Assembly: GCF_003345295.1 (NCBI RefSeq)
Contig: NZ_CP031055.1
Span: forward strand, 434,001 to 498,000
Direction of reading: 5' to 3'
Length of the DNA stretch: 64,000 nucleotides
DNA from: Vibrio splendidus
GTDB lineage: Bacteria > Pseudomonadota > Gammaproteobacteria > Enterobacterales > Vibrionaceae
The translations under genes and the position numbers were made by a program. Under the pieces are notes generated by a model that saw only the letters and a list, made by a program, of their open reading frames with translations, did not search any database and was not told the origin of the DNA. Shown here one piece after another: positions 16,517 to 25,259 of the stretch; the first letter of the stretch is position 1, and each line of letters starts with the position of its first letter.

Positions 16517-18729
16517 TGACAACGACCACGATTGATACGACAAACCCTGTAAAGCTAGTTTCACTTATCCCTGAACAGCTTATGGATGTATTAAAGTTCC
16601 TCGCGGATAAGGGTTCGATTCGCCAATTGGATTATCAATTTGCCCGTTTTATTGCTCAGCAAGCTACGAGTCATTCTCAAGAGATCGGCTTTCTTGCTGG
16701 GGTCGTGAGCCATGAATTAGGCAAGGGGCATATTTGTACTCAGCTTATACAAGCTCAAACGGCAGGCCCTGAACTAACGACAGATCTAGCTCAGTTACTC
16801 GGTTTGTATGGTGAAACGGCGCTGCAACTGAACCTAAAATTGTTGGGGATTGATTGGGTGGCGGTACTTCAATCGTCAAACCTAGTAGGTACAACCAATG
16901 ACTGTGTTAAGCCGCTGATGTTTTATGGGCAGCGTGTCTACTTACAGCGTTATTGGAACTACGAAGTTGTGCTGGCTGACACCTTAAACCGTTTAAGTAA
17001 GCCGGTAGAGTTCAATATTGAACAGAAAAAAGCGCTAACCGAAACGTTGAATCAGTTATTCGCACGCAGTTACCATTTTCTGTTTAATGCCTTAGCCAAG
17101 GCTGAAGCAAACCAACAAACGTCTCAGGTATTACGCCAACAGCTGGTGTGTGATCATCTTGATATCGTCGATGAGCAATCTCTGAATTGGGGTGCAATCG
17201 ACCAAGCGATTGTCCAAGCTAAGCAGGTAACGGACTTAGATGTTCTAGACGGTTTGGTGCCGTTATCTGCATGTTTGAACTGGCAAAAAGTGGCGGCAGC
17301 GGTGGCGTTAAGTCGTCGTTTTGCTGTGATTTCTGGTGGGCCGGGCACGGGTAAAACGACCACGGTAACCAAATTACTATCGGCGATGGCTGAGCAATCA
17401 CTAAGCCAAGGTAAAACACCGACGATCAAGCTGGTGGCTCCGACAGGTAAAGCGGCGGCACGCTTAACTGAGTCGATTGGTAAAGCGATTGAGCAATTGC
17501 CTTTAGCGCCTGAAGTAAAGGCCAACATACCGACTGAATCCAGTACTTTACATAGGTTACTCGGCGCGATTCCTAATCGAGCGGAATTTAGACATAACCG
17601 ACGTAATCCACTTCACCTTGATATCTTGGTGGTGGATGAGGCATCGATGGTCGATCTATCTATGATGTATAAGCTGGTGGATGCGCTTCCTGAGCACGCA
17701 AGGCTTATCTTATTGGGTGATAAAGACCAACTCGCTTCAGTAGAAGCTGGTGCCGTGTTGGGTGATATCTGCTCGTTTAATTCAACAGGCTACAGCACAG
17801 CACAAGGCAACTTGATTGCGGAGATGACAGGCTTTGATGCGATAGCTAAATCCAGACAGGCCAAAGCTGGAGCGGTGAATCCGCCTGCGATTGCAGATAG
17901 TTTGTGTATGCTGCAGAAGAGTTATCGTTTCGATGCGCGTTCTGGTATTGGGCAGTTGGCAAAAGCAATCAATAACGGCTCTGCAAATCAGGTCGACCAA
18001 GTATTTGCCAAAGGATTTGAGGATATCGAAAACCATCCCCTGTCGAGTGACAGCTATAACTTGATGCTGCGAACTTTGGTTAATGAGTATGGTGCGTATC
18101 TGAACCGAATGAATGTACCGCTTGAAGAGCTAGAGACTCAAGAATCACGCGCAAAATCGGTTCTCGATCTGTTTAGCCAGTGTCGATTACTGTGTTCTAT
18201 TCGTGAAGGGGATTTTGGTGTTAAAGGCCTTAATCACAGAATCGAAAGGGCGCTTGCAGCAAGACGATTGGTGAATCCGCACAACGATGAACTGTGGTAT
18301 CACGGGCGACCTGTGATGGTAACGCGTAATGATCATGGTTTGGGTTTGTACAATGGTGATATTGGTATCTGTATGCTCGAAGCCGATGCAACGACTTTAG
18401 AGTCAAATAGTGCGAATTCCACACCTAGATTGAAGGTGTATTTTGAGTTGCCCGATGGCAGTGTGAAAGCCGTGCTTCCAAGCCGAGTCCCCGATCATGA
18501 GACCGCTTATGCGATGACGATACACAAATCTCAAGGCAGTGAATTTGATTTGACCTTAATGATCTTACCGCCAGATTTCAGCCCCATTTTAACGCGAGAG
18601 CTTATCTATACAGGGATTACGCGTGCTAAGAAACGACTGATGATGTTCAGCGACACAAATGTGTTGAAGCGTGGGATTAAGGTGAAAACAGAGCGAGTGA
18701 GTGGTTTAGGCAGTCGTTTAACGAATTAG
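16516..18729 (+). CDS. recD: Exodeoxyribonuclease V subunit alpha (RecD)
   Basis: Fast 5'-3' helicase subunit of RecBCD. Walker A SGGPGTGKTTT is at about residue 273, motif Ia is LVAPTGKAAARL, Walker B is VVDEASMVDLSMM, and GDKDQLASVEAGAVLGD and the C-terminal AYAMTIHKSQGSEFD, LIYTGITRAKK motifs are intact. At 737 residues it is clearly longer than E. coli RecD (608); the extra length lies mainly in the N-terminal domain and in insertions after the Walker B region (around residues 420-455). It is the last gene of recC-recB-recD and is followed by a hairpin terminator. Confidence 0.96.
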   Translation: MTTTTIDTTNPVKLVSLIPEQLMDVLKFLADKGSIRQLDYQFARFIAQQATSHSQEIGFLAGVVSHELGKGHICTQLIQAQTAGPELTTDLAQLLGLYGETALQLNLKLLGIDWVAVLQSSNLVGTTNDCVKPLMFYGQRVYLQRYWNYEVVLADTLNRLSKPVEFNIEQKKALTETLNQLFARSYHFLFNALAKAEANQQTSQVLRQQLVCDHLDIVDEQSLNWGAIDQAIVQAKQVTDLDVLDGLVPLSACLNWQKVAAAVALSRRFAVISGGPGTGKTTTVTKLLSAMAEQSLSQGKTPTIKLVAPTGKAAARLTESIGKAIEQLPLAPEVKANIPTESSTLHRLLGAIPNRAEFRHNRRNPLHLDILVVDEASMVDLSMMYKLVDALPEHARLILLGDKDQLASVEAGAVLGDICSFNSTGYSTAQGNLIAEMTGFDAIAKSRQAKAGAVNPPAIADSLCMLQKSYRFDARSGIGQLAKAINNGSANQVDQVFAKGFEDIENHPLSSDSYNLMLRTLVNEYGAYLNRMNVPLEELETQESRAKSVLDLFSQCRLLCSIREGDFGVKGLNHRIERALAARRLVNPHNDELWYHGRPVMVTRNDHGLGLYNGDIGICMLEADATTLESNSANSTPRLKVYFELPDGSVKAVLPSRVPDHETAYAMTIHKSQGSEFDLTLMILPPDFSPILTRELIYTGITRAKKRLMMFSDTNVLKRGIKVKTERVSGLGSRLTN

Positions 18730-18778
18730 TCGTTAATGGCCGCTAGAAAAGGGCTTGAACTTAGAGCTAGATAAACAC

Positions 18779-18802
18779 AAAGCAACCATCCCTGGTTGCT
18801 TT
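18779..18802 (+). terminator. Terminator at the recD / small-ORF junction
   Basis: AAAGCAACCA pairs with TGGTTGCTTT around a short loop. It lies between the recD stop and the stop of the facing small ORF and could serve both, though the T-tract is short. Confidence 0.7.
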
Positions 18803-18810
18803 GAGCGTTA

Positions 18811-19002
18811 TTAAGACTCTTTGCTTAAAAACGCTCGAGTAAACGATATATGGTTTATCTTGTACTTTGCTTGGCAATTCAAAATAAACTCTTTTAGATT
18901 CTCGCTAACAGGGAACACGCAGTGTACGTCTAGCCCTTCTAAGAATTGGTTATCAGCCATATCCCAAAAACTTTGCAGCGAGTTACAAACAATGGTTCTC
19001 AT
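18811..19002 (-). CDS. Hypothetical small protein, 63 residues
   Basis: A minus-strand ORF from MRTIVCNSLQSFWDMADNQF to the C-terminal FTRAFLSKES, with mixed charge, two cysteines and no signal peptide. The frame is open upstream to 19101, but the ATG at 19002 has a purine-rich AAAAAGAG sequence upstream and gives a compact protein. It faces recD across a shared hairpin. I do not recognise a family. An overlapping plus-strand frame (18821-19192) has the poorer, low-complexity composition and I consider it a shadow. Confidence 0.5.
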   Translation of the reverse strand: MRTIVCNSLQSFWDMADNQFLEGLDVHCVFPVSENLKEFILNCQAKYKINHISFTRAFLSKES

Positions 19003-19284
19003 ATCAATGTTGCTCTTTTTGCTGTTTATATCAACGGTCAGAACGGCTTCTAGCGTGCTGACCGTCAACGGGTATAGCAATCCGTGCAGTGACCATCTCA
19101 ATGAGTTCGATATGACTATCGAGATGGCAATTCCAATAAAAACTTTTGTTAATATTATAAAGCGCCTAAATTCTATACAATTATTCGTGTGAGTGAAAGT
19201 GCATATTTGATAAATCTCATATAGTAAACGATTACATTTGCAATTATTTTTCTATTAAATTGAGATTCCGCTCCAAAACTTTAT

Positions 19285-20622
19285 TTATACGTTTAGCGCT
19301 AAGATTTTTGAGTTTCTCTGATAGTTGTATAGCCCTTGTTTTTCCATCGGTAACTCGTCCACGCCTATCTCGTAAAACCCCTGCTCACGGAACCAGTGAA
19401 GGCTGTGCGTAGTAAGGACAAAGATCTGGTCGATATCACGAGATTTTGATTGGTGGCGCATGTAATCCAGCAGTAACTGTCCACGGTTTCCATCGCGATA
19501 GTCTGGGTGGATAGCAACACAGGCCATCTCTGCCATGTGGTCTTCTGGATACGCGTATAGCGCAGCGCAACCAATAATTAGGCCGTCTTTTTCGATAATG
19601 GTAAAACGATGGATCTCTTGCTCTAACTGCTCTCTTGAACGGCGAACTAAGATGCCTTGTTCTTCCAGTGGACGAATAAGGTCAAAGATACCTCCGATAT
19701 CATCAATCTGAGCTTGTCTTACTTGCTCGGCACTTGCCATGACCACTTGGGTGCCAATACCATCAAAAGAGAATAGCTCTTGGATTAATGCGCCATCCAC
19801 TTTGTAGCTGATTAGATGACAACGAGGCACTCCAGCACGACAAGCAGAGATAGCACCTTTTAAGAAGCGTAATGTACCAGTGCTCATATCTTCTTTAGGG
19901 TTCTGAGATTCCGTTAAGCGTTCTAGAATTTGTTTAGCGTCTTTAGGGAAGAGTTCAGCGAGTACATTACCGCTTTCATCGGTTACCCCTTGCTCTGAAC
20001 AAAAACCAATCAGCTTGTCGGCCTTTAAACGAATAGCAACTTGGGTTGCGACCTCTTCAGAAAGCAGGTTAAAGCTTTCGCCAGTCACGGAGCTAGCAAT
20101 AGGCCCAAGAAGGACGATAGAACCTTGGTCAAGTGTGCGATTAATCCCTTCGATGTCTATTCGACGAATACGCCCGCTGTGGCAATAATCCGTACCATCA
20201 TCGACACCTAGCGGCTGAGCGGTAATGAAGTTACCACTCATCACATTGAGTTGAGTGCCTGCCATCGGGGTGTTGTTTAGGCTCATTGAAAGTCGAGCTG
20301 TGATAGCCAGTTGTAGTTGACCAGCAGCCTGCATCGCGACACCTAAAGAATATTCGTCAGTAACTCTAATATTCTTATGGTAAGGCGTGTGGCAATCTTG
20401 CCTTGCTAATAGTTGGTTGATCTGTGGTCTTGCTCCGTGAACGAGAACAATTTTTACCCCAAGGCTGTGGAGTAAGGCTATATCGCTAATTATGTTGCCA
20501 AAGTTTCTATCGGCAACGGCTTCGCCACCAAGCATAATAACCATGGTTTTGCCACGGTGAGCATTTACGTAAGGGGTTGATTGTCTGAAACCTTTTACTA
20601 GCGCTGTACTTCTTAATTTCAC
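19285..20622 (-). CDS. argA: Amino-acid N-acetyltransferase (N-acetylglutamate synthase)
   Basis: First committed step of arginine synthesis, acetylating glutamate with acetyl-CoA. 445 residues, matching E. coli ArgA (443). The N-terminal amino-acid-kinase-like domain has KTMVIMLGGEAVADRNFGNIISDIALLHSLG and LVHGARPQI; the C-terminal GNAT domain has MACVAIHPDYRDGNRGQLLLDYM, the acetyl-CoA pyrophosphate-binding segment, and FREQGFYEIGVDELPMEKQGLYNYQRNSK. It is transcribed alone, divergent from the DUF2850 gene. Candidate ARG boxes 21 bp apart lie just upstream, suggesting ArgR repression; the enzyme is also normally feedback-inhibited by arginine. Confidence 0.96.
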   Translation of the reverse strand: MKLRSTALVKGFRQSTPYVNAHRGKTMVIMLGGEAVADRNFGNIISDIALLHSLGVKIVLVHGARPQINQLLARQDCHTPYHKNIRVTDEYSLGVAMQAAGQLQLAITARLSMSLNNTPMAGTQLNVMSGNFITAQPLGVDDGTDYCHSGRIRRIDIEGINRTLDQGSIVLLGPIASSVTGESFNLLSEEVATQVAIRLKADKLIGFCSEQGVTDESGNVLAELFPKDAKQILERLTESQNPKEDMSTGTLRFLKGAISACRAGVPRCHLISYKVDGALIQELFSFDGIGTQVVMASAEQVRQAQIDDIGGIFDLIRPLEEQGILVRRSREQLEQEIHRFTIIEKDGLIIGCAALYAYPEDHMAEMACVAIHPDYRDGNRGQLLLDYMRHQSKSRDIDQIFVLTTHSLHWFREQGFYEIGVDELPMEKQGLYNYQRNSKILALNV

Positions 20623-20639
20623 AGAACAAGTCCATTTTT

Positions 20640-20676
20640 GTTTATTTATTCGCTAATTTAGCATTTAAATTCAAAT
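20640..20676 (-). promoter_or_regulatory. Candidate pair of ARG boxes before argA
   Basis: Two GAAT half-sites on the minus strand (ATTC at 20648 and 20669 on the plus strand) in AT-rich context are spaced exactly 21 bp, the spacing of two adjacent 18-bp ArgR boxes with a 3-bp gap. The second halves of each palindrome match poorly. Confidence 0.4.
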
Positions 20677-20770
20677 ATAAACAACACCTTTTTTGGAATA
20701 AAGCGCAAACTATTCTCATCTAGGGTTCATTATATAAACTGTCTCAGTGTAGAATGCATATAGCATCTTT

Positions 20771-21259
20771 ATGAGTCGTAACCGAATGCAACAAGCTCCA
20801 GCAACAAAGAACAAAATCGATGAGATTACCCAAGGCCTCTACAGTGAAGTTGAGCAACGCCATCAATCTAAGTTGAAGCGTAAGATCATTGAACGCTGTT
20901 TAATGGTTTTAGCTTTAGTGGGATCGTTTGCTGTGGTTTCCTTGTTCGGTGATGTGCTATCCCGAGTACAAGATGCGGCGACGCCCGACAATCTGATATA
21001 CGGTACGTGGGTAGAGCAGGACGTTGCACATTATGCGACGGACGAGTTTCGACTAAACGCTAATGGCGTGTCAGTGCGTGGGTCTGTTGTTTCGACGAGT
21101 TTTGACTTTGATGGTAACTACTTCGAATATAAAGCGGGTGATAAAACCTATCGCTTCCGCATGACCAATTCTGACAACACAGAAATGGTGCTCGATTCTG
21201 ATAATCACTACAATCCCGTCTTCCGCCTTAAAGGCCATATCGAGAACTCAGTCCGATAG
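20771..21259 (+). CDS. DUF2850-family membrane-anchored protein
   Basis: A 162-residue protein of unknown function. A charged cytoplasmic N-terminus (about 45 residues) precedes one hydrophobic segment (CLMVLALVGSFAVVSLFG, residues 46-63) and a soluble C-terminal domain with IYGTWVEQDVAHYATDEFRLNANGV and YRFRMTNSDNTEMVLDSDNHYNPVF-type beta strands. This pattern is what I know as DUF2850, a Vibrio-restricted family. A plausible -10 (TAGAAT at 20750) lies just before the gene. It diverges from argA and is followed by mltA about 90 bp downstream. Confidence 0.8.
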   Translation: MSRNRMQQAPATKNKIDEITQGLYSEVEQRHQSKLKRKIIERCLMVLALVGSFAVVSLFGDVLSRVQDAATPDNLIYGTWVEQDVAHYATDEFRLNANGVSVRGSVVSTSFDFDGNYFEYKAGDKTYRFRMTNSDNTEMVLDSDNHYNPVFRLKGHIENSVR

Positions 21260-21349
21260 GTTATCTTATTGTAAACTCTTACAATCTACGATTGTGTTAT
21301 CTGACTGTTTTTGTCATCCTCGATGCATAGAATTTTTAGGATGACTCTT

Positions 21350-22453
21350 GTGATTAAAAAATGGCTTCCCCTTGTCGCTGCCTCTTTCTTATTTGGCTGT
21401 GCTCAACCGACTGATCTTGCTCAACAACACCTTGATGACGAATTTTCTCGCACCTTAAATAAGGTCGATCAGGTTGAATCCAATAAACCAAGAGACTACA
21501 CCGCATTTGCAGAGCAAGCTGAAATGGTGGTTTCTAAATCCCCTTCGATGGCTAAAATCTATGAGCCGCTTTATCAGCAACTCAATGAGTGGGCGATGCA
21601 AAGTGGAGATCCAAGCGAGCTCGCTAACTTTGGCGTTCAAACTGCTCAATTGGGTGGTGGTGATAAGCAAGGCAACGTTTTGTTCACGGGGTACTTTTCT
21701 CCCGTAATGGAGCTACGCCACGAAGCCAGTGAAGAATACCGTTTCCCTGTTTATGGACTTCCAGAGTGCGATAAAGAATGTCCAACCCGCGAAGAGATCT
21801 ACAACGGTGCATTAGAAGGCCAGGGCCTTGAGTTAGGTTACTCGTCGAACCGCATCGATCCTTTTATGATGGAAGTGCAGGGCAGTGGATTCGTGCATTT
21901 CGGTGATGACGATACGTTGCAGTATTTCGCATACGCGGGTAAGAACAATAAAGCTTACGTGAGCATTGGCCGTGTTTTGATCGAGCGAGGCTTAGTTCCA
22001 CGCGAAAAAATGTCACTGAAAGCAATCAAAGAGTGGGTATTGGCAAACGATCCTGAAGTTGTCAAAGAGCTGCTTGAGCAAAACCCATCTTTCGTGTTTT
22101 TTGAAGCGAGAGACGACCTATCAGTAATGGGCAGCGCGGGCATCCCTCTATTACCTATGGCGGCAGTCGCGGGCGATCGCTCTATATTGCCTATGGGGAC
22201 GCCAATCCTAGCTGAGGTTCCATTATTGAATGCAGACGGTACTTGGAGCGGTGCGCACCAACTAAGACTGTTACTGGTTTTGGATACCGGTGGCGCAGTT
22301 AAGCAGAACCATTTGGATCTCTACCACGGTATGGGGCCAAGAGCAGGAACTGAAGCGGGTCATTACAAGCATTTTGGTCGTGTATGGAAGCTTGGCTTAG
22401 ATGGCAGTGCCACCGAAGCGCCTTGGGCTTTGCCTCCTGAAAAGGTCGAGTAA
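21350..22453 (+). CDS. mltA: Membrane-bound lytic murein transglycosylase A
   Basis: Outer-membrane lipoprotein that cleaves the MurNAc-GlcNAc bond to form 1,6-anhydromuropeptides. Its body aligns throughout with E. coli MltA: GNVLFTGYFSPVMELRH, PFMMEVQGSGFVHFGDDD, YVSIGRVLIERG, LEQNPSFVFFEARD, and the catalytic-aspartate segment LLLVLDTGGAVK. I chose the GTG at 21350 because an AGGA ribosome site lies eight bases before it, and it yields a compact lipoprotein signal ending FLFGC. An ATG at 21341 is an alternative, and the frame is open from 21311. A terminator separates it from tcdA. Confidence 0.93.
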   Translation: MIKKWLPLVAASFLFGCAQPTDLAQQHLDDEFSRTLNKVDQVESNKPRDYTAFAEQAEMVVSKSPSMAKIYEPLYQQLNEWAMQSGDPSELANFGVQTAQLGGGDKQGNVLFTGYFSPVMELRHEASEEYRFPVYGLPECDKECPTREEIYNGALEGQGLELGYSSNRIDPFMMEVQGSGFVHFGDDDTLQYFAYAGKNNKAYVSIGRVLIERGLVPREKMSLKAIKEWVLANDPEVVKELLEQNPSFVFFEARDDLSVMGSAGIPLLPMAAVAGDRSILPMGTPILAEVPLLNADGTWSGAHQLRLLLVLDTGGAVKQNHLDLYHGMGPRAGTEAGHYKHFGRVWKLGLDGSATEAPWALPPEKVE

Positions 22454-22510
22454 ACAACAATAAAATAGGGCATTGAAAGCGAATCGCTAATCCCCTAGAC
22501 TTTTAATTCA

Positions 22511-22542
22511 AGAGTGCGTATAAAACGCACTCTTTTCTTTTT
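22511..22542 (+). terminator. Terminator of mltA
   Basis: AGAGTGCG pairs with CGCACTCT around a 7-nt loop and is followed by TTTCTTTTTC. Confidence 0.85.
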
Positions 22543-22566
22543 CTCAGAAATAAATTGGCGGCAACA

Positions 22567-23376
22567 ATGCGTGAATTGACCACTCCAGCTTCAGAAAACT
22601 ATGACCAACGATTTGGTGGCACTCGTCGCTTATATGGCAATAGTGAAGTCGACATACTTAGAGCAGCACACGTGTGTGTGATCGGTATTGGCGGTGTAGG
22701 TTCATGGGCTGTTGAAGCGCTTGCTCGTACCGGTTTAGGTGAGCTGACTTTGATCGATATGGATGATGTGTGTGTGACTAACATCAACCGTCAAATCCAT
22801 GCAATGTCGGGTACCGTCGGTAAGAGCAAAATCGAAGTGATGGCCGAGCGCGTCAAACTGATTAACCCTGAGTGTAAAGTGAACCTGATTGACGACTTTA
22901 TTGGCCCTGATAATCAGGCTGAATACCTATCGAAAGAGTTCGACTTTGTGTTAGATGCGATTGATAGTATGAAAGCTAAAGCTTCACTGTTGGCATATTG
23001 TCGTAGCAACAAAATCAAGGTGATCACCACCGGTGGCGCGGGTGGGCAAGTCGACCCGACTCAAATCAAAGTGGCTGATCTGACTAAGACGATTCAAGAT
23101 CCGCTAGCGAAGAAGCTAAAAGATACCCTTCGTCGTCATCATAATTTCCCTATGAACCCTGCGCGTAAGTTTGGTATCGATTGTGTGTTCTCGACTGAGC
23201 AACTGAAATACCCTCAAGCCGACGGCAGTGTATGTGCTGCGAAAGCAACAGCGGAAGGTCCAAAACGCATGGACTGTGCGACGGGTTTTGGCGCTGCGAC
23301 AGTGGTCACCGCGACTTTTGGTTTTGTGGCTGTTTCACGTATTGTTGAAAAGCTGATTCAAAAGCACGCTAAGTAA
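22567..23376 (+). CDS. tcdA: tRNA threonylcarbamoyladenosine dehydratase
   Basis: ATP-dependent E1-like enzyme that cyclises t6A at tRNA position 37 to ct6A (also called CsdL/YgdL). The nucleotide-binding segment CVIGIGGVGSWAVEALARTG, the DMDDVCVTNINRQIHA segment and CAAKATAEGPKRMDCATGFGA all match E. coli TcdA closely. I prefer the ATG at 22567 over the in-frame TTG at 22555. csdE follows 37 bp downstream in the same orientation, and csdA faces both, so the whole sulfur-relay set (CsdA-CsdE-TcdA) is present at one locus but split over two strands. Confidence 0.95.
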   Translation: MRELTTPASENYDQRFGGTRRLYGNSEVDILRAAHVCVIGIGGVGSWAVEALARTGLGELTLIDMDDVCVTNINRQIHAMSGTVGKSKIEVMAERVKLINPECKVNLIDDFIGPDNQAEYLSKEFDFVLDAIDSMKAKASLLAYCRSNKIKVITTGGAGGQVDPTQIKVADLTKTIQDPLAKKLKDTLRRHHNFPMNPARKFGIDCVFSTEQLKYPQADGSVCAAKATAEGPKRMDCATGFGAATVVTATFGFVAVSRIVEKLIQKHAK

Positions 23377-23413
23377 CGTCTTCTATTCAATTAATAATCG
23401 ACTGGATATTAAA

Positions 23414-23842
23414 ATGACCACATTCCCAAGCTCTCCATTCGGCACTGAAATTACCAGTGATGATATTGTCGCGAAGATGCAGACATTCAGCGGTTGGGAA
23501 GACCGTTATCGTCAAGTGATTCAATGGGGTAAGAAATTACCTAGCATGCCTGATGAGCTGAAGAGTGAGCAGGTTGTAGTTTCTGGTTGTGAAAGCCAAG
23601 TCTGGCTAGTTTCTCAGAACATCGACGGTGTTTGGTATTTTTGTGCTGATTCTGATGCTCGTATCGTGCGCGGTCTGATCGCATTAGTGATGGCTGCGTA
23701 TGATGGAAAAACATCAGAGCAGGTTCAAGCGTTTGATATTGATGGTTACTTCGAAAACATCGGTTTAATCAACCACCTAAGCCCATCTCGCGGTAATGGA
23801 TTAAAAGCGATCGTTGCTCAAATCCAAGAACTAAGTGCTTAA
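23414..23842 (+). CDS. csdE: Cysteine desulfurase sulfur acceptor CsdE
   Basis: A 142-residue SufE-family protein that accepts persulfide sulfur from CsdA and passes it on, here presumably to TcdA. The acceptor cysteine is Cys59 in VVVSGCESQVWL, and ARIVRGLIALVMAAYDGKT and GYFENIGLINHLSPSRGNGLKAIV are the usual SufE-type segments. It lies 37 bp after tcdA and is probably co-transcribed with it. In E. coli csdA and csdE are adjacent on the same strand; here csdA is convergent instead. Confidence 0.93.
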   Translation: MTTFPSSPFGTEITSDDIVAKMQTFSGWEDRYRQVIQWGKKLPSMPDELKSEQVVVSGCESQVWLVSQNIDGVWYFCADSDARIVRGLIALVMAAYDGKTSEQVQAFDIDGYFENIGLINHLSPSRGNGLKAIVAQIQELSA

Positions 23843-23868
23843 TATCTCTTAGATACACAGAAACAAAA

Positions 23869-23893
23869 AGGGTTGACGCTAAACGCCAACCCT
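23869..23893 (-). terminator. Terminator of csdA (convergent with csdE)
   Basis: On the minus strand GGGTTGGCG pairs with CGTCAACCC (one G-U pair) around TTTAG and is followed by CTTTTTGTTT. The T-tract orientation favours csdA; it may also stop csdE transcripts. Confidence 0.8.
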
Positions 23894-23902
23894 AAATAAT
23901 TT

Positions 23903-23964
23903 CGCTACTCGCTACTCGCTACTCGCTACTCGCTACTCGCTACTCGCTACTCGCTACTCGCTAC
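23903..23964. repeat. Heptamer tandem array (CGCTACT), 8.9 copies
   Basis: Eight perfect CGCTACT units plus CGCTAC. The last unit includes the csdA stop codon (TAG on the minus strand), so the array begins exactly at the gene's end and runs to within about 10 bp of the terminator hairpin. The minus-strand unit AGTAGCG places TAG in every frame. Confidence 0.97.
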
Positions 23965-25172
23965 AGCATATCAACGGCTTTTTCTATCGCCGCTATGAGC
24001 TTTTCAACGTCATCCATGTTGTTGTAAATACCAAATGAAATTCGAACCGTTCCTTTCACATTAAGTGCATCCATTAATGGATGAGCACAATGATGTCCTG
24101 CTCGTACCGCAATACCTTGCTGATCCAACAGTGTCGCAATGTCTTGATGGTGAACACCTTCCATAACAAAAGTAATCACGCTTGCGTTGGGCTGATACCC
24201 CAAAACCTGAATATCATCCAGTTTACTGAGTGCACGGTAGGTTTCGTGCTGAAGCTGGTGGATATGATTTTCGACATCTTGCTGTGCAAAACCACTTAAC
24301 CATTCTATTGCAGTGCTTAATGCTATCGCTCCCGCCACATTTGGCGTGCCCGCTTCGAATTTGCCAGGCAGTTCTGAAAAAGTAGTGCCAGAGAAAGAGA
24401 CACGCTCAACCATTTTGCCACCGCCGTGCCAAGGTGGCATCGCTTCGAGCAATTCAAGCTTGCCGTAAAGTACACCGATACCCGCAGGGGCGTAGAGCTT
24501 GTGCCCTGAGAATACGTAGAAATCCGCACCTAAAGCAGCAACATCAACGGGCTCGTGTACGATGCCCTGTGCGCCATCGACCACAACAATCGCATCCATC
24601 TTGTGTGCTTTTTCTATGACAGCTTCAATTGGCTGACGAGAACTCGTCACGTTGGTTATCTGAGCTAATGCAACAATCTTGGTTCGTTCATTTAAAAGCG
24701 TATCAAACACGACTAGGTCAAATTCGCAATCCGATGTCATCGGTACTTTAACAACTTTAGCCCCGGTTTGTTCAGCCACAATTTGCCAAGGCACAATGTT
24801 GGCGTGATGTTCCATTTCGCTAACCAAGATCTCATCGCCAGGCTGAAGGGTGCTTCTTGCGTAGGTTTGAGCTATCAGGTTGAGTGCTTCGGTGGCACCG
24901 CGAGTCCAAATGATCTCTTTTGAAGATCTTGCACCGATAAACTGAGCGACCTTATCTCTTGCCGTTTCAAACTGGCTGGTCGCGTTCGCTGTTAAGCTAT
25001 GACTACCACGGTGAACATTGGCATTTTGTTTGGAGTAATATTGGCTAATGGCATCAATAACCACCTGAGGTTTTTGTGTCGTTGCCGCGCTGTCTAAGTA
25101 AATCAATGGTTGTTGATTGATGGTTTGTGATAGCGCAGGAAACTGCTCTCGGATGTGATTGATATCAAGCAT
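23961..25172 (-). CDS. csdA: Cysteine desulfurase CsdA
   Basis: PLP-dependent desulfurase releasing sulfur from cysteine as an enzyme persulfide; partner of CsdE. 403 residues. N-terminus MLDINHIREQFPALSQTINQQPLIYLDSAATTQKP is typical of the CsdA/SufS group. The PLP lysine lies in VFSGHKLYAPAGIGVLYG, and the persulfide cysteine is about residue 362 in AVRAGHHCAHPLMD. Since the window also has csdE and tcdA, CsdA is a better name than SufS. The TAG stop is part of the heptamer array. Confidence 0.93.
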   Translation of the reverse strand: MLDINHIREQFPALSQTINQQPLIYLDSAATTQKPQVVIDAISQYYSKQNANVHRGSHSLTANATSQFETARDKVAQFIGARSSKEIIWTRGATEALNLIAQTYARSTLQPGDEILVSEMEHHANIVPWQIVAEQTGAKVVKVPMTSDCEFDLVVFDTLLNERTKIVALAQITNVTSSRQPIEAVIEKAHKMDAIVVVDGAQGIVHEPVDVAALGADFYVFSGHKLYAPAGIGVLYGKLELLEAMPPWHGGGKMVERVSFSGTTFSELPGKFEAGTPNVAGAIALSTAIEWLSGFAQQDVENHIHQLQHETYRALSKLDDIQVLGYQPNASVITFVMEGVHHQDIATLLDQQGIAVRAGHHCAHPLMDALNVKGTVRISFGIYNNMDDVEKLIAAIEKAVDML

Positions 25173-25259
25173 CTATTCTTACCTAAAATCTTGGAAATTG
25201 GTGCTAGCGTTGTGCTTAGCGGTATTGTTATTTTATCGCGACTTGTTAACTGTTGCTGA

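Noticed and set aside
18821..19192. Plus-strand 123-codon ORF opposite the small hypothetical gene
   Set aside because: No good ribosome site, and it would start just after the recD terminator; the opposing minus-strand frame has a more protein-like composition.
22511..22542. Possible start of a separate small RNA between mltA and tcdA
   Set aside because: The hairpin with T-tract is fully explained as the mltA terminator, and no promoter is seen before it.
23903..23964. Possible CRISPR array
   Set aside because: The units are 7 bp in direct contact with no spacers; it is a simple tandem repeat. The same holds for 2056-2095 and 62761-62802.
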